Source: Nocardia ignorata NBRC 108230
GTDB lineage: Bacteria; Actinomycetota; Actinomycetes; Mycobacteriales; Mycobacteriaceae
DNA: 64,000 nt
Assembly: GCF_001612905.1 (NCBI RefSeq)
Contig: NZ_BDBI01000032.1
Location: forward strand, 17,710 to 81,709
Direction: 5' to 3'
In this document: one piece after another, positions 35,175 through 43,756 of the stretch
How positions within the stretch are numbered: the stretch's first letter is position 1
Layout: each line of letters opens with the position of its first letter
The notes under the pieces: generated by a model
The model's database searches: none
Told to the model about the DNA's origin: nothing
The model's input: the letters and a program-made list of their open reading frames with translations, nothing else
Translations under genes and position numbers: made by a program

Positions 35175-36040
35175 TGGACAAGCTCACCAAAGTGCTCACG
35201 TCGATGTTCGACATCGGCACCACCGCGAACCTGCTCGGCTACGACTTCGTGCAGCAAGCGCTGCTCGCCGCCGCCCTGCTCGGCCTGCTCGCCGGGCTGA
35301 TCGGGCCGCTCATCGTGGCCAGGCAGATGTCGTTCGCCGTGCACGGGACCAGCGAACTGTCGCTCACCGGTGCGGCGGCGGCGCTGCTCGTCGGTGTGGG
35401 TGTCGGGTTCGGTGCCATCGCCGGTTCGGTGGTCGCGGCCGTGCTGTTCGGTTGGTTGGGTTCGCGTGCGCGCGAACGTGATTCGGTGATCGCGGTGGTG
35501 CTCTCGTTCGGGCTCGGCCTGTCGGTGCTGTTCCTGTGGCTGTCCCCCGACCGCGCCGGATCGAAGTTCTCGCTGCTCACCGGGCAGGTCGCCAGCGTCG
35601 GCTACGACGGGCTCGCCCTGCTGCTCACCTGCACCGCCGCCGTGCTGGCCGTGCTCGCCGTGGTGTACCGGCCGCTGCTGTTCGCCAGCGCCGATCCCGA
35701 GGTCGCCGTGGCGCGCGGGGTGCCGGTGCGGGCGCTGTCGGTGGTGTTCGCGGTGCTGCTGGGCATCACCGCCGCGTTCGGCGTGCAGATCGTCGGCGCG
35801 CTGCTGGTGCTCGCCCTGCTCATCACCCCGGCCGCCGCTGCCGCGCAGGTGACGTCGAGTCCGTTGCGGGCCACCGTCCTCTCGGTGATCTTCGCCGAGG
35901 TCGCCGCCGTCGGCGGGCTGTTGCTGTCGCTGGCGCCCGGTGTGCCGGTGTCGACCTTCGTCACCGGCATCTCGTTCACCATCTACCTGGTGTGCCGGGT
36001 CGTCGGGCACCGGCAGCGCAAGCTCGCGCCCGTGCGCTGA
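35174..36040 (+). CDS. Metal ABC transporter permease (ZnuB-like)
   Basis: The 288-residue permease has about eight hydrophobic helices and the ABC-3 family pattern FVQQALLAAALLGLLAGLIG, LIVARQMSFAVHG, and the ALLITPAAAA segment. It forms the membrane channel for Zn2+/Mn2+ import. The ATG overlaps the ATPase stop (TGATG). Confidence 0.88.
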   Translation: MDKLTKVLTSMFDIGTTANLLGYDFVQQALLAAALLGLLAGLIGPLIVARQMSFAVHGTSELSLTGAAAALLVGVGVGFGAIAGSVVAAVLFGWLGSRARERDSVIAVVLSFGLGLSVLFLWLSPDRAGSKFSLLTGQVASVGYDGLALLLTCTAAVLAVLAVVYRPLLFASADPEVAVARGVPVRALSVVFAVLLGITAAFGVQIVGALLVLALLITPAAAAAQVTSSPLRATVLSVIFAEVAAVGGLLLSLAPGVPVSTFVTGISFTIYLVCRVVGHRQRKLAPVR

Positions 36041-36080
36041 AATCGCCACGGGCCGCGCGCGGCAGCGCGATGATTCATCC

Positions 36081-37253
36081 ATGATCGATTTTTCGGTGCC
36101 GGAGGATCTGGCCGCCCTGCGCGATCGGGTGCGCGCGTTCGTCGTCGACCGGATCGTGCCGTTCGAACGCGATCCGCGGCTCACCGCGCACGGGCCGACC
36201 GACGAGTTGCGGGCCGAACTGGTCGAGCTGGCACGGGCCGAGAAGCTGCTCACCGTGCAGGCGCCCGTCGAGTACGGCGGGCTCGGGCTCAGCCACGTGG
36301 AACAGGCGCTGGTGTACGAGGCGGCCGGGTGGTCGACGCTCGGGCCGGTCGCGATGAACTGCGCGGCGCCCGACGAGGGCAACATGTACCTGCTCGGCAA
36401 GATCGCCGACCCCGAACAGATCGACCAGCATCTGATGCCGATGATCCTCGGGGAACGGCGCTCGGTGTTCGCCATGACCGAACCGGGTGGGGCGGGTTCG
36501 GACCCCGGCCAACTCAGCACGCGGGCCGTCTTCGACGGCGAGAACTTCGTGATCGACGGGCAGAAGTGGCTCATCACAGGTGCCGACGGCGCCGCGACCT
36601 GGATCATCATGGCCGACCTGGCCGAGAACCCGCACCTGCCCGCCGGGCCGACACTGTTCCTCACCGAGGCCGACACGCCGGGCATCGTCATCGAGCGGAT
36701 CATGAACACGATGGACCGCAACTACGTGGGCGGGCACGCGGTGGTGCGGTTCGAGAATCTGACGCTGCCGCCGAGCGCGGTACTCGGCCGCACCGGTCAG
36801 GCCCTGCGCTACGCCCAGTTGCGCCTGGCACCCGCCCGGCTCACGCACTGCATGCGCTGGCTCGGTGCCGCCGAACGCGCGCAGCGCATCGCCCTCGACC
36901 ACGCGCGCACCCGCACGGCCTTCGGCAAACCCATCGGACAGCACGAGGGGGTGTCGTTCATGTTGGCGGACAACGAGATCGCGCTGCACCAGTGCAGGCT
37001 GACCATCTGGCACACCTGCTGGCTGATGGACCGGGGGCAGCAGGCCAGGCACGAATCGTCGATGGCCAAGTCGTATGTCTCCGAGGAACTGTTCAAGGTC
37101 ACCGACCGGTGTGTGCAGGTGCTCGGCGGGATCGGGATCAGCGACGAGACCGTGGTGGAAATGCTGTTCCGCGACATGCGTGCCTTCCGGCTCTACGACG
37201 GGCCGACCGAGGTCCACAAATACGCGATCGGCAGACATCTGGTCGGCCGCTAG
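36081..37253 (+). CDS. Acyl-CoA dehydrogenase
   Basis: A 390-residue single-module acyl-CoA dehydrogenase with FAMTEPGGAGSDPGQLSTRA, RTAFGKPIGQHEGVSFMLAD, QVLGGIGISDE and the C-terminal LYDGPTEVHKYAIGRHL, which resembles APH-dehydrogenase-like (FadE) enzymes. It oxidises an acyl-CoA of unknown chain type. It is followed 14 bp later by an enoyl-CoA hydratase, so the two probably catalyse successive beta-oxidation steps. No KstR box was seen upstream. Confidence 0.9.
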   Translation: MIDFSVPEDLAALRDRVRAFVVDRIVPFERDPRLTAHGPTDELRAELVELARAEKLLTVQAPVEYGGLGLSHVEQALVYEAAGWSTLGPVAMNCAAPDEGNMYLLGKIADPEQIDQHLMPMILGERRSVFAMTEPGGAGSDPGQLSTRAVFDGENFVIDGQKWLITGADGAATWIIMADLAENPHLPAGPTLFLTEADTPGIVIERIMNTMDRNYVGGHAVVRFENLTLPPSAVLGRTGQALRYAQLRLAPARLTHCMRWLGAAERAQRIALDHARTRTAFGKPIGQHEGVSFMLADNEIALHQCRLTIWHTCWLMDRGQQARHESSMAKSYVSEELFKVTDRCVQVLGGIGISDETVVEMLFRDMRAFRLYDGPTEVHKYAIGRHLVGR

Positions 37254-37267
37254 TACCATTCGATCCC

Positions 37268-38071
37268 ATGAGTTCGGAACTGCTGGTCGATGTCCGCGCG
37301 GGCGTCGCGGTACTCACGCTCAACCGTCCTGCCCAGCGCAACGCCGTCACGGCGACCATGACGGCCGAACTCGGGGCGGCCCTTCGCCGCTGCGACACCG
37401 ACGACGCCATCCGCGCCGTCGTCATCACCGGCACCCCACCCGCCTTCTGCGCCGGTGCCGACCTCTCGGCCGGTGCGGGCGGGGCGAGCGCGACGCTCGA
37501 CCCGTCACCGTGGCAGGTGCGCAAACCGGTGATCGCCGCCGTGAACGGGCACGCCGTCGGCATCGGGCTCGCCCTCGCCTTGCAGTGCGATCTGCGCTAT
37601 TTCGCCGACGACGCCGTGTACGGCCTCAGCCAGGTCAGGCGCGGAGTGCTCGCCGACGGCTACGCGCACTGGACCGTGCCCCGCCTGGCCGGGCTCGCCA
37701 ACGCCGCCGACATCATGCTCACCGGCCGCACCTTCGACGGTGACGAAGCCAAGTCGATGGGGTTGGCCAATGCCAGCCTGCCCGCCGCCGAGGTGCTGCC
37801 GACCGCGCTTGCCGTCGCCGAGGACATCGCCGGTGGCTCCGCGCCGCTGCCCGTGGCCCTCACCAAGCGGCTCATCTGGGAAAGCCTCGGCATGACCCCC
37901 GCCGTGGTCGGGCAGCTCGAATCCGAGCTCAACGCGCACGTGGCCAAGAGCATCGACGGCGGAGAGGCGATGGCAGCCTTCAAGGAACGCCGTCAGCCGA
38001 ACTGGTCGGGCAGCGTCAACGACGAGTGGCCCGCCTGGGACGCCCCCGGCGAACGCCCGAGCCTCGACTAG
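37268..38071 (+). CDS. Enoyl-CoA hydratase/isomerase
   Basis: The 267-residue crotonase-fold protein shows the CoA/oxyanion regions AFCAGADLSAG and AAVNGHAVGIGLALALQCDLRY. The position of the first classical hydratase glutamate is not evident (QVRRGVLADG in place of the usual ExxxG segment), so the activity may be isomerase or another crotonase reaction. ATG 37268 lies 14 bp after the acyl-CoA dehydrogenase. Confidence 0.88.
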   Translation: MSSELLVDVRAGVAVLTLNRPAQRNAVTATMTAELGAALRRCDTDDAIRAVVITGTPPAFCAGADLSAGAGGASATLDPSPWQVRKPVIAAVNGHAVGIGLALALQCDLRYFADDAVYGLSQVRRGVLADGYAHWTVPRLAGLANAADIMLTGRTFDGDEAKSMGLANASLPAAEVLPTALAVAEDIAGGSAPLPVALTKRLIWESLGMTPAVVGQLESELNAHVAKSIDGGEAMAAFKERRQPNWSGSVNDEWPAWDAPGERPSLD

Positions 38072-38072
38072 C

Positions 38073-38351
38073 TCAGAAGTTCCCGTTGCAGGAACCGGCA
38101 AGGTACAGCAACGCGAAACAGATCATCAGAATCGTGCCGATGATCCCGCCGATGTACCCGATCAGCACCTGATGACGCCCACTGAGCCCACCGTAGGAAG
38201 CGTCGATCTCGTTGAGTGCCCGCTTCCCGAGCGTCCACGCGACCGGCCCGAAGATCCCGCAGCAGAACGGGCTGAGCAGCCCGAGCACGAGAATCATGTT
38301 CGCCTGCGGGTGCTCGACCGTCGGGCCGATCGGTTGATTAGGGATCGCCAC
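38073..38351 (-). CDS. Small membrane protein, DUF4190-like
   Basis: A 92-residue protein with two hydrophobic helices (ILVLGLLSPFCCGIFGPVAW and IGYIGGIIGTILMICFALLY) joined by a short loop containing LGKRALNEID. This matches the layout of DUF4190-type small membrane proteins. The GTG at 38351 is the likely start; another GTG at 38378 would add nine residues. It is tail to tail with the enoyl-CoA hydratase (1 bp between stops). Function unknown. Confidence 0.65.
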   Translation of the reverse strand: MAIPNQPIGPTVEHPQANMILVLGLLSPFCCGIFGPVAWTLGKRALNEIDASYGGLSGRHQVLIGYIGGIIGTILMICFALLYLAGSCNGNF

Positions 38352-38434
38352 ACCCCGAATTCTACGGTGTGGGACCACGATTCATCGTCAGCAAACCACA
38401 ACTAGGCCGCCGACGTGGCGTGCAGACGCGGAAC

Positions 38435-39418
38435 TCAGCCCAGGCGGCGTTGCCGGGCGATATCGGCCAACACCACACCAGCGGCCACCGAAGCGTTCAA
38501 CGACTCGACCGGCCCCGCCATCGGGATGCTCAGGATCGAGTCGCAGGTCTCGCGGACCAGGCGCGACAGGCCCTTGCCCTCGGATCCGACGACGACCACC
38601 GTCGGCACGCTGCCGTCGAAATCGTCGAGGGTCGTGTCACCGCCCGCGTCGAGGCCGACGATCTGGATGCCCTGCGCAGCCCAGTCCTTCAGCGTGCGGG
38701 TCAGGTTGGTCGCGCGGGCGACGGGCAGGCGTGCGGCCGCGCCCGCACTCGTCCGCCATGCCACCGCCGTAACGGCCGCGCTGCGACGCTGTGGGATCAC
38801 CACACCCTGACCGCCGAACGCAGCGACCGAGCGGATGACCGCGCCGAGGTTGCGCGGGTCGGTGATGTTGTCGAGGGCGACGAGCAGTGCGGGCTCGGCG
38901 GTCGACTTCACCCGGTCCATCAGGTCGTCGGGGTGGGCGTACCGGTACGGCGGCACCTGCAGTGCCACACCCTGGTGCAAGCCGTTGGCGCTCAACCGGT
39001 CCAGGTCGGTGCGTGGCACCTCGAGGATGGAGATGCCGAGGTCGGCGGCGCGCTGCACGCTCTCGGTGAGGCGGTCGTCGTTCTCGGTACCGACCGCCAC
39101 GTACAGCGCGGTCGCGGGCACATCCGCGCGCAGGCACTCGAGCACGGGGTTGCGGCCGAGCACCAGCTCGGGACCGTCGTCGGACTTGCGACCGGCGCGC
39201 GGCACACCGGACTTGCCGGTCGGTCGGCCCTGTGCCGCTTTGGCTTTGGCCGCGGCGGCCGCGCGCTTGGCGGCGGGGTGCTTGGTGCGTTCGACCGCGG
39301 GCGGGGTCGCGCCGCGCCCTTCGAGGCCACGACGGCGCCTGCCGCCGGAACCGACGACAGCACCCTTCTTGGTGCCGCCCTTCCTGATCGCTCCGCGTCG
39401 CTGTGAATTGCCTGCCAT
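38435..39418 (-). CDS. rlmB: 23S rRNA (guanosine-2'-O-)-methyltransferase, TrmH/SpoU family
   Basis: A 327-residue protein. The first 80 residues are basic and Ala/Lys/Arg-rich (RNA-binding extension). A SpoU substrate-binding domain follows (LVLGRNPVLECLRA), then the SPOUT knot with NITDPRNLGAVIRSVAAFG, VVVGSEGKGLS and SIPMAGPVESLNASVAAG. RlmB methylates G2251 of 23S rRNA. It overlaps the cysS stop by one base, and the gene order matches mycobacterial Rv3579c-Rv3580c. Confidence 0.92.
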   Translation of the reverse strand: MAGNSQRRGAIRKGGTKKGAVVGSGGRRRRGLEGRGATPPAVERTKHPAAKRAAAAAKAKAAQGRPTGKSGVPRAGRKSDDGPELVLGRNPVLECLRADVPATALYVAVGTENDDRLTESVQRAADLGISILEVPRTDLDRLSANGLHQGVALQVPPYRYAHPDDLMDRVKSTAEPALLVALDNITDPRNLGAVIRSVAAFGGQGVVIPQRRSAAVTAVAWRTSAGAAARLPVARATNLTRTLKDWAAQGIQIVGLDAGGDTTLDDFDGSVPTVVVVGSEGKGLSRLVRETCDSILSIPMAGPVESLNASVAAGVVLADIARQRRLG

Positions 39419-40821
39419 CAGTTCGCCTTTCCGCTAGCTGCGCCCAGCGACCATTCCGGCCCCTGCGGGGTATCGGTGACTTCGATACCCGCCGCGATGA
39501 GCCGATCCCGTGCGGCATCGGCTTCTGCCCAGTTCTTGTCGGCCCGCGCGCTCGCCCGGCGATCCAGCTCCGAGCGGACCAGCACGTCGAGCGCGTCGAG
39601 CGCCGCCGAATTGTCGGCGGGGGTGTACCAGTGTTCGTCGAACGGGTCGACGCCGAGGATGCCGAGCATCGCCCGCACCTGCCCGGCCAGTTCGGCCGCC
39701 GTGTCGAGCGCACCCGATTCCATGGCGCGATTGCCCTCGTGCACCACGTGGTGGATCTCGGCGAGCGCCTTGGGAATCGCCAGATCGTCGTCGAGCGCGG
39801 CGGCGAACGCGTCGGTCCATTTGCCGACCGGCACCGCACCGGCCCGATCGTGCACCCGCCGCACGAAAGCCTCGATGCGCTGATAGGAAGCGACAGCGTC
39901 GTCGAGTGCCTTGTCGGAGTATTCGAGCATCGAACGGTAATGCGCGCTGCCGAGATAGAAACGCAATTCCACCGGCCGCACCCGGGTGAGCACATTCGGC
40001 ACCGAGAGCACATTGCCGAGCGACTTCGACATTTTCTCCCCGCCCATCGTCACCCAGCCGTTGTGCAGCCAGTAACGCGCGAAACCGTCGCCCGCCGCCT
40101 TCGACTGGGCGATCTCGTTCTCGTGGTGCGGGAAGATCAAATCCATTCCGCCGCAATGAATATCGAATTCGGGACCGAGATAGAACTCGGCCATCGCGGA
40201 GCATTCCAGGTGCCAGCCGGGGCGACCGGGACCCCACGGCGAAGGCCAGCTCGGCTCGCCCGGTTTGGCGGCCTTCCACAGGGTGAAATCGCGGGGATCG
40301 CGTTTGCCTCGGGTGGGAGTTTCGCCCTGGTGCACGTCGTCGAGTTTGTGGCCGGAGAGTTCACCGTAATTCGGCCAGCTCACCACATCGAAATACACAT
40401 CGCCCTCGGCGGCGTAGGCGTGCCCGCGCTCGATCAGCCGCTCCATCAGGGCGACCATCTGGGTGATGTGCCCGGTGGCGCGCGGCTCGGCCGACGGCGG
40501 CAGCACACCGAGGGTTTCGTAGGCGGAATCGAACGCGCGCTCGTGCGTGGCCGCCCATTCCCACCACGGCCTGCCCGCCTCGGCGGCTTTGTTCAGGATC
40601 TTGTCGTCGATATCGGTGACATTGCGGATGAACCGCACGTCGTAGTCGTGCGCCAGCAGCCAGCGACGCAGCACGTCGAACGCGACGCCGCTGCGCACAT
40701 GCCCGATATGGGGCTGACCCTGCACGGTGGCACCACACAGATACACCGAGGCACGGCCGGGGACCAGCGGGGTGAATTCCCGCATGGTCCGCGTGTCGGT
40801 GTCAAAAAGGCGCAAGGTCAC
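39418..40821 (-). CDS. cysS: Cysteinyl-tRNA synthetase
   Basis: CysS charges tRNA-Cys. The 467-residue class I synthetase has a HIGH motif in GQPHIGHVRS, the zinc ligands (YLCGATVQ, LECSAMA, FPHHENE) and KMSKS in MGGEKMSKSLGN. It lies between ispF and rlmB in the conserved minus-strand block. Confidence 0.97.
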   Translation of the reverse strand: MTLRLFDTDTRTMREFTPLVPGRASVYLCGATVQGQPHIGHVRSGVAFDVLRRWLLAHDYDVRFIRNVTDIDDKILNKAAEAGRPWWEWAATHERAFDSAYETLGVLPPSAEPRATGHITQMVALMERLIERGHAYAAEGDVYFDVVSWPNYGELSGHKLDDVHQGETPTRGKRDPRDFTLWKAAKPGEPSWPSPWGPGRPGWHLECSAMAEFYLGPEFDIHCGGMDLIFPHHENEIAQSKAAGDGFARYWLHNGWVTMGGEKMSKSLGNVLSVPNVLTRVRPVELRFYLGSAHYRSMLEYSDKALDDAVASYQRIEAFVRRVHDRAGAVPVGKWTDAFAAALDDDLAIPKALAEIHHVVHEGNRAMESGALDTAAELAGQVRAMLGILGVDPFDEHWYTPADNSAALDALDVLVRSELDRRASARADKNWAEADAARDRLIAAGIEVTDTPQGPEWSLGAASGKAN

Positions 40822-40926
40822 GGCATTCGATCCTAGTCGGTGGGATGAGAGTGGGGTTGACCGGCCGGTTCGTGGCTCGCCGCGATTCCTGGCGGCGACG
40901 GTGCGGCGGTCGGGTGGGGTGGCCCG

Positions 40927-41397
40927 TCAGGGCCGCGAACACTCCAGCAGACAGGTCGCGATGGCGGCGACACCCTCACCGCGCCCGGTCAATCCGAGCC
41001 CGTCGGTGGTGGTTCCGGATACCGAAACCGGTGCGTCGAGTAATTCGCCGAGTACTTTTTGCGCTTCGGCGCGGCGCGGGCCGATCTTCGGACGATTGCC
41101 GATGACCTGCACTGCGGCATTGACGACGGAATAGCCGTCGTCGGTGAGGAGTCTGCGGACTTCGGTGAGCATGGCGGCGCCGGTGACTCCGGCCCATTCG
41201 GGGCGGCCGACGCCGAAGACGGCGCCCACGTCGCCCAGGCCGGCGGCGGAGAGCAGTGCGTCGCACAGGGCGTGCACTGCCACGTCACCGTCGGAGTGGC
41301 CCGCGCAGCCGTCGGCGTCCGGGAACAACAATCCGGCCATCCAGCAGGGACGACCGGGTTCGATGGGATGCACGTCGCTGCCGATGCCGACTCTCAT
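40927..41397 (-). CDS. ispF: 2-C-methyl-D-erythritol 2,4-cyclodiphosphate synthase
   Basis: IspF performs the cyclisation step of the MEP isoprenoid pathway. The 156-residue trimeric enzyme shows the metal site GSDVHP near the N-terminus, GHSDGDVAVHALCDALLSAAG, and the C-terminal TTTDGLGLTGRGEGVAA. It is coupled to ispD (the ispD stop overlaps the ispF start). Confidence 0.96.
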   Translation of the reverse strand: MRVGIGSDVHPIEPGRPCWMAGLLFPDADGCAGHSDGDVAVHALCDALLSAAGLGDVGAVFGVGRPEWAGVTGAAMLTEVRRLLTDDGYSVVNAAVQVIGNRPKIGPRRAEAQKVLGELLDAPVSVSGTTTDGLGLTGRGEGVAAIATCLLECSRP

Positions 41398-42134
41398 CCA
41401 GCGACCTCGGTCCGGACGGCAGAGTGACCGAGCTGCGCGGAGCCGCCGACCGCGAGAACGGCTTCGGCGAGGGTCAGGTCGAGTGGCGTGGTGATCTTGA
41501 AGGCCAGTGGGTCGCCCGCGACGGTGTGCACGGCGACGCCGAGGCGTTCGACCAGGCCCGCGTCGTCGGTCGCGCCGACGTCGGTGGCGTAGGCGCGACG
41601 CAGCAACTCGGCGTCGAAGCCCTGGGGAGTCTGGACGGCGCGCAGGCCGGCGCGGTCCGGTGTGCCGGTGACGACGCCCGCGTCGTCGACCGATTTCACG
41701 GTGTCGACGACGGGCAGGGCTGGCACGACGGCCGGGCTGCCTGCCTGTAGTTCGGCGGCGACGCGCGCGATGAGCTCGGGCGGGGTGAGCGCGCGGGCGG
41801 CGTCGTGCACGAGGTAGTACCCGGCGTCGGGTGCGGCCGCGATGCCCGCGCGCACCGAATCCGTGCGCTCGGCGCCGCCGACGACGACCTGCACCGGCAC
41901 AGGGGGCATCGAACCGCCGGTCAGCGAAGTGGTGGACAGCAAGGCGGACGCGGCGTCGACCAGTTCGGCGGGCACGACCACGACTACCCGGTGCACAGCA
42001 CCGGACGCGATCAGCCCATCGACGGCCAGCCGGACCATAGGTATACCGCCGACCGGGACGAACGCCTTCGGGGTGGGTTCACCCAGGCGCACGCCACGAC
42101 CGGCGGCAGGAACCAGTGCTACGACAGGTCGCAC
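41394..42134 (-). CDS. ispD: 2-C-methyl-D-erythritol 4-phosphate cytidylyltransferase
   Basis: IspD makes CDP-methylerythritol in the MEP pathway. The 246 residues begin with the CTP-binding ALVPAAGRGVRLGEPTPKAF and include VHDAARALTPPELI and QTPQGFD. GTG 42134 sits 1 bp after the carD stop and is taken as start; the longer frame upstream only shadows carD. carD-ispD-ispF are co-directional and tightly packed. Confidence 0.95.
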   Translation of the reverse strand: MRPVVALVPAAGRGVRLGEPTPKAFVPVGGIPMVRLAVDGLIASGAVHRVVVVVPAELVDAASALLSTTSLTGGSMPPVPVQVVVGGAERTDSVRAGIAAAPDAGYYLVHDAARALTPPELIARVAAELQAGSPAVVPALPVVDTVKSVDDAGVVTGTPDRAGLRAVQTPQGFDAELLRRAYATDVGATDDAGLVERLGVAVHTVAGDPLAFKITTPLDLTLAEAVLAVGGSAQLGHSAVRTEVAG

Positions 42135-42135
42135 A

Positions 42136-42624
42136 CTACGAGGCCGCGGCGAGGACCTCGTCGAGCAGCGATTCGGCCTTGCCGTCGTCGGTGCCCTCGG
42201 CGAGCGCGAGCTCACCGACGAGGATCTGACGAGCCTTGGCCAGCATCCGCTTCTCACCGGCGGACAGGCCGCGATCCTGCTCACGACGCCACAGGTCGCG
42301 GACGACCTCGGCCACCTTGTTCACGTCGCCGGAGGCGAGCTTCTCGAGGTTGGCCTTGTAACGGCGGGACCAGTTGGTCGGCTCCTCCGTGTGTGGCGCG
42401 CGTAGCACCTGGAAGACGCGGTCGAGACCTTCCTGGCCGACGACGTCGCGCACGCCGACGTATTCGGCGTTTTCTGCGGGAACGCGAACGGTCAGGTCGC
42501 CTTGCGCGACCTTCAGGACCAGATACTCTTTCTGCACACCCTTGATGGTGCGGGTCTCGATTGCTTCGATCAGCGCCGCTCCGTGGTGGGGGTAAACGAC
42601 GGTGTCTCCGACCTTAAAAATCAT
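42136..42624 (-). CDS. carD: CarD, RNA-polymerase-binding transcription factor
   Basis: CarD binds the RNA polymerase beta subunit and stabilises open complexes, notably at rRNA promoters. The 162-residue protein is nearly identical to mycobacterial CarD: N-terminal Tudor-like RNAP-interaction domain (MIFKVGDTVVYPHHGAALIE) and the C-terminal DNA-binding helices (SRRYKANLEKLASGDVNKVA). ATG 42624 matches the known N-terminus and has AAAGGGG upstream. Confidence 0.97.
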   Translation of the reverse strand: MIFKVGDTVVYPHHGAALIEAIETRTIKGVQKEYLVLKVAQGDLTVRVPAENAEYVGVRDVVGQEGLDRVFQVLRAPHTEEPTNWSRRYKANLEKLASGDVNKVAEVVRDLWRREQDRGLSAGEKRMLAKARQILVGELALAEGTDDGKAESLLDEVLAAAS

Positions 42625-42976
42625 GTGTCCCGTGCCCCTTTCGATGTTCACAGTTTAACATGCGACTCGGTAACGGCGCGATCAACTGTGCAGGTCAGGG
42701 CCACAACGAGGACATCCCAGGGGTTGACAATCAAGAATTGTTGTGCATTGTGTTGCGCCAGAACAGGTTAACCACCAGCACAACGACCGGTATTCGCACT
42801 TCGGCCGTCCGGCATCGACGTGGCAACCACGTCCGGGACACCGAACTGTTACTTCCGTACCCGCGCGTCGCGAGCCCCGACGCCACGCGCGCGAAGCGAA
42901 CTACTACGCTGCCTAGTTACTACCCTCCGGTCCCCGTGTGGAACGGAGTGAGCCCGGTCGACATGGAGGACAAACC
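42625..42976. promoter_or_regulatory. Divergent promoter region carD / lpqE
   Basis: These 352 bp hold no convincing gene. On the minus strand TAAACT (42652-42657) fits a -10 element for carD, about 30 bp before its ATG. On the plus strand TACGCT near 42905 fits a -10 for the lipoprotein, followed by a leader ending in GGAGGA. TTGACA at 42724 with CAATCAAGAATTG next to it is AT-rich but has no clear -10 partner. Confidence 0.45.
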
Positions 42977-43678
42977 GTGACTGCCCTGAAAGCTGTGACC
43001 GCCCCGTCGGCGCGACGTCGCATGGTGACGGTTGCCGCGCTCGCCGCTGCCGCGGGCATCGCCCTGACCGGCTGCAGTGCCGGCCAGCACACCCAGACCT
43101 CGTCGCAGGCCGCCGCGATCAACGGCAACCACGCCGATGTCGGCGACATCTCCCTGCGCAACGTGCACATCGTGTACCCCGAGGCGGCGTCGGAGCACCA
43201 GAAGGGCGGCAAGGCCGTCCTCGCCCTGTCGATCATCAACGGCAGCGAGACGGTCACCGACGAGCTCACCAGCGTGAGCACCGACCTCGGCCCGATCAAG
43301 ATCACCGGCCCGGCCGGCGGCAAGTTCGAGTTGAAGCCGCAGGAGACCGTGCTGGTCGGCCCGCCGAGCGTCACCGCCGCGGCCGAGAGCGGCGATCACC
43401 ACGGCACCACCACGGCCGCGCCGACCACCACCGCGGCACCGACCACGGCGGCGGGTGGCGGTAACTCGAGCGCGAGCGATGCCGCCGCCGAGCCGGCCAG
43501 CATCGAGATCACCGGCCTCACGGAGAACATCACCCCCGGCCTGACCTACACGGTCACCTTCAACTTCAAGGACGCGGGCACCGTGCAGGTGGCCGTTCCG
43601 GTCGACGCCGCCACGTCCGAGCGCGTCGAGAACGAGAAGTCCGGCCCGGCGCCCGAGGGCGCGGGCGGCGGTCACTGA
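42977..43678 (+). CDS. lpqE: LpqE-like lipoprotein
   Basis: A 233-residue secreted lipoprotein: basic N-terminus, hydrophobic stretch and lipobox LTGC (Cys near residue 34). A beta-rich domain follows (GDISLRNVHIVYPEAASEHQ, KGGKAVLALSIIN, with FELKPQETVLVGPPSV), then a Thr/Ala/Pro linker (about 148-175) and a second short beta segment. Position between carD and radA matches lpqE in M. tuberculosis, although this protein is longer because of the linker and tail. Function is unknown. The GTG start has GGAGGA upstream; an intrinsic terminator follows. Confidence 0.85.
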   Translation: MTALKAVTAPSARRRMVTVAALAAAAGIALTGCSAGQHTQTSSQAAAINGNHADVGDISLRNVHIVYPEAASEHQKGGKAVLALSIINGSETVTDELTSVSTDLGPIKITGPAGGKFELKPQETVLVGPPSVTAAAESGDHHGTTTAAPTTTAAPTTAAGGGNSSASDAAAEPASIEITGLTENITPGLTYTVTFNFKDAGTVQVAVPVDAATSERVENEKSGPAPEGAGGGH

Positions 43679-43692
43679 GACCAACTGCCGAG

Positions 43693-43726
43693 AAAGCCGT
43701 CGCGAACTTTCGCGGCGGCTTTTCTT
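43693..43726 (+). terminator. Rho-independent terminator after lpqE
   Basis: AAAGCCGTCGCG (43693-43704) pairs with CGCGGCGGCTTT (43711-43722) with one wobble pair and a 6-nt loop, followed by TTTTC. It lies 14 bp after the lpqE stop. Confidence 0.85.
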
Positions 43727-43756
43727 GTTGTCGGACCCGATCCGTAGGGTGCGCGT

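Noticed and set aside
42720..42760. TTGACA with an adjacent CAATCAAGAATTG inverted repeat in the carD-lpqE gap, considered as a sigma-factor promoter or repressor site.
   Set aside because: No -10 element at a suitable distance follows on the plus strand and the arms are only 4 bp.
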